Positions 4,566 to 5,427 of a stretch of DNA of 5,427 bases are shown in pieces. Within the stretch, counting starts at the first letter, position 1. Every line of letters starts with the position of its first letter. Source of the stretch: Nitrospiraceae bacterium (GTDB taxonomy: Bacteria > Nitrospirota > Nitrospiria > Nitrospirales > UBA8639). The DNA lies in the NCBI GenBank assembly GCA_003523945.1, contig DOFS01000069.1:617-6043 (forward strand). The letters are read 5' to 3'. Position numbers and translations under genes: made by a program. The notes under the pieces were generated by a model. It was not told the DNA's origin. It ran no database searches and saw only the letters and a program-made list of their open reading frames with translations.

Positions 4566-5427
4566 ATGCCTACTCCGCCGGATTCGACTCCCATTAGGCC
4601 ATCAGGAACATCCTCCCCGTCTTCCTCTTTCCACTCTTCACTCGAACTTCGTCGTCAACAGATTCATCAACTGTTTTCCATGGTTCCGATGGCCATCCTA
4701 GCCTCTATTATAAATTGCGGTCTGGTCGGATGGATTCTCATGGATGACATCCCGCCAACCACGGTGGCGACGTGGATAGTCGGCATTGTGGGGATTAACG
4801 TTCTCTGGTCGGGTTTAGTCCTTGCGTATCGCCGGACATCGAAGCCCCTGTCACATCCAGGCAGATGGCTGGCCTGCTTTTTGGCCGGCAATGGTGCTTC
4901 CGGACTGATTTGGGGCATGGCCGGCATTGCCCTGTACCCATCTTCTGCACCAAGCCATGAAATGTTTTTAGCCCTAGTGCTGGGAGGTATGGCGGCAGGC
5001 TCAGCTGCTGTTCACGCGGCCTATTTTCCCGCTTTTTTAGCCTATAGTCTTCCTACAACCTTGCCGCTCACCTATCAATTTTTTGCACAAGGTGACCCGC
5101 CTCACCAGGCAGTGGGCATCATGAGTCTCATCTTTCTTTCTGTGATTACCGTCACTGCCTATCGAAACTTTTCCATGGTCAAAGACACCCTCAATTTGGA
5201 AAAGGAAAATTTTCAATTGATCAATCAATTGGAACAGGCTCACGTGCATGAAAAAGATCTCAATCACTCATTGAGCAAGGAAATCACAAGACGCAGAGCA
5301 ACGGAACAGGAACTTCTTGAACATAAAAATCACCTTGAATCTCTGGTGGGGATTCGGACTTCGGATTTGCAAAAATCCGAAGCCCGGTATCGAATGGTTG
5401 TGGAACGGATTTCCGATGTCATTTGGG
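4566..5427 (+). CDS. Six-TM membrane sensor protein with coiled coil and PAS start (partial, 3' end outside window)
   Basis: N-terminal 287 residues of a signalling protein, probably a (hybrid) sensor histidine kinase or less likely a diguanylate cyclase; the output domain is beyond the window. Residues 1-30 are a Pro/Ser-rich cytoplasmic tail. About six hydrophobic segments follow, near 38-59, 66-88, 101-124, 132-155, 156-173 and 181-199, with little periplasmic exposure, so the domain may sense a membrane-embedded signal. LGGMAAGSAAVHAAYFPAFL (139-158) and the following Pro-rich helix are typical of integral membrane sensor domains in such proteins. Residues 205-270 are a long charged coiled coil (KDTLNLEKENFQLINQLEQ and EITRRRATEQELLEHKNHLE), joined to a PAS start, SEARYRMVVERISDVIW (271-287). 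The ATG at 4566 is the first start after an in-frame TAG at 4509 and has AGGA (4553-4556) 9 bases upstream. Confidence 0.88.
   Translation, partial: MPTPPDSTPIRPSGTSSPSSSFHSSLELRRQQIHQLFSMVPMAILASIINCGLVGWILMDDIPPTTVATWIVGIVGINVLWSGLVLAYRRTSKPLSHPGRWLACFLAGNGASGLIWGMAGIALYPSSAPSHEMFLALVLGGMAAGSAAVHAAYFPAFLAYSLPTTLPLTYQFFAQGDPPHQAVGIMSLIFLSVITVTAYRNFSMVKDTLNLEKENFQLINQLEQAHVHEKDLNHSLSKEITRRRATEQELLEHKNHLESLVGIRTSDLQKSEARYRMVVERISDVIW

Noticed and set aside
5037..5267. 76-residue minus-strand frame inside the sensor gene
   Set aside because: It is antisense to a continuous plus-strand frame with membrane helices and coiled coil; no ribosome binding site or recognisable content.
1..5427. Mobile element, CRISPR array, tRNA or phage-defence island
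   Set aside because: No transposase, no regularly spaced direct repeats, no cloverleaf-like sequence and no defence-type genes were seen; genes are ordinary chromosomal ones with consistent composition.

Overview
The window is 5.4 kb of densely packed bacterial chromosome with moderate GC content. It shows no mobile element, CRISPR array, rRNA or tRNA. Gene content (6-phosphogluconolactonase, a small class-3 transaldolase, an Fe-S family 5 uracil-DNA glycosylase, a BamE-like lipoprotein and a multi-TM PAS sensor protein) suggests a Gram-negative, outer-membrane-bearing environmental bacterium. My impression of protein style is Nitrospirota (Nitrospira-like), but this is an inference without a database search.

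Layout, left to right. Positions 1-108 look like the 3' end of a plus-strand gene cut by the window edge. It converges on a minus-strand block with a small hairpin in the gap. The minus block, read right to left, is pgl (2146-1385), a cysteine-rich zinc-ribbon-like protein (1369-974) and an unknown protein of about 250 residues (about 899 or 962 down to 144). The gaps are short, so these three are probably co-transcribed. Upstream of them on the same strand is a small lipoprotein (2578-2267) with its own good promoter, so the lipoprotein may be the first cistron of the block. A 340-base divergent regulatory region (2579-2918) separates it from a plus-strand transaldolase (2919-3572), which also has a recognisable promoter and a near-palindrome overlapping the -35 box. 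The transaldolase converges on a minus-strand family 5 uracil-DNA glycosylase (4292-3606). After a 273-base divergent gap, a plus-strand membrane sensor protein starts at 4566 and runs off the right edge.

Function. pgl and the transaldolase are the oxidative and non-oxidative arms of the pentose phosphate pathway. They are transcribed away from each other across the lipoprotein gene, so this is a loose sugar-phosphate neighbourhood. The glycosylase removes deaminated bases from DNA, and the sensor protein is the input half of a signalling protein whose output domain lies beyond the window. The two unknown genes behind pgl are the least explained part. I see no convincing new multi-gene system; the findings are local observations of modest interest.
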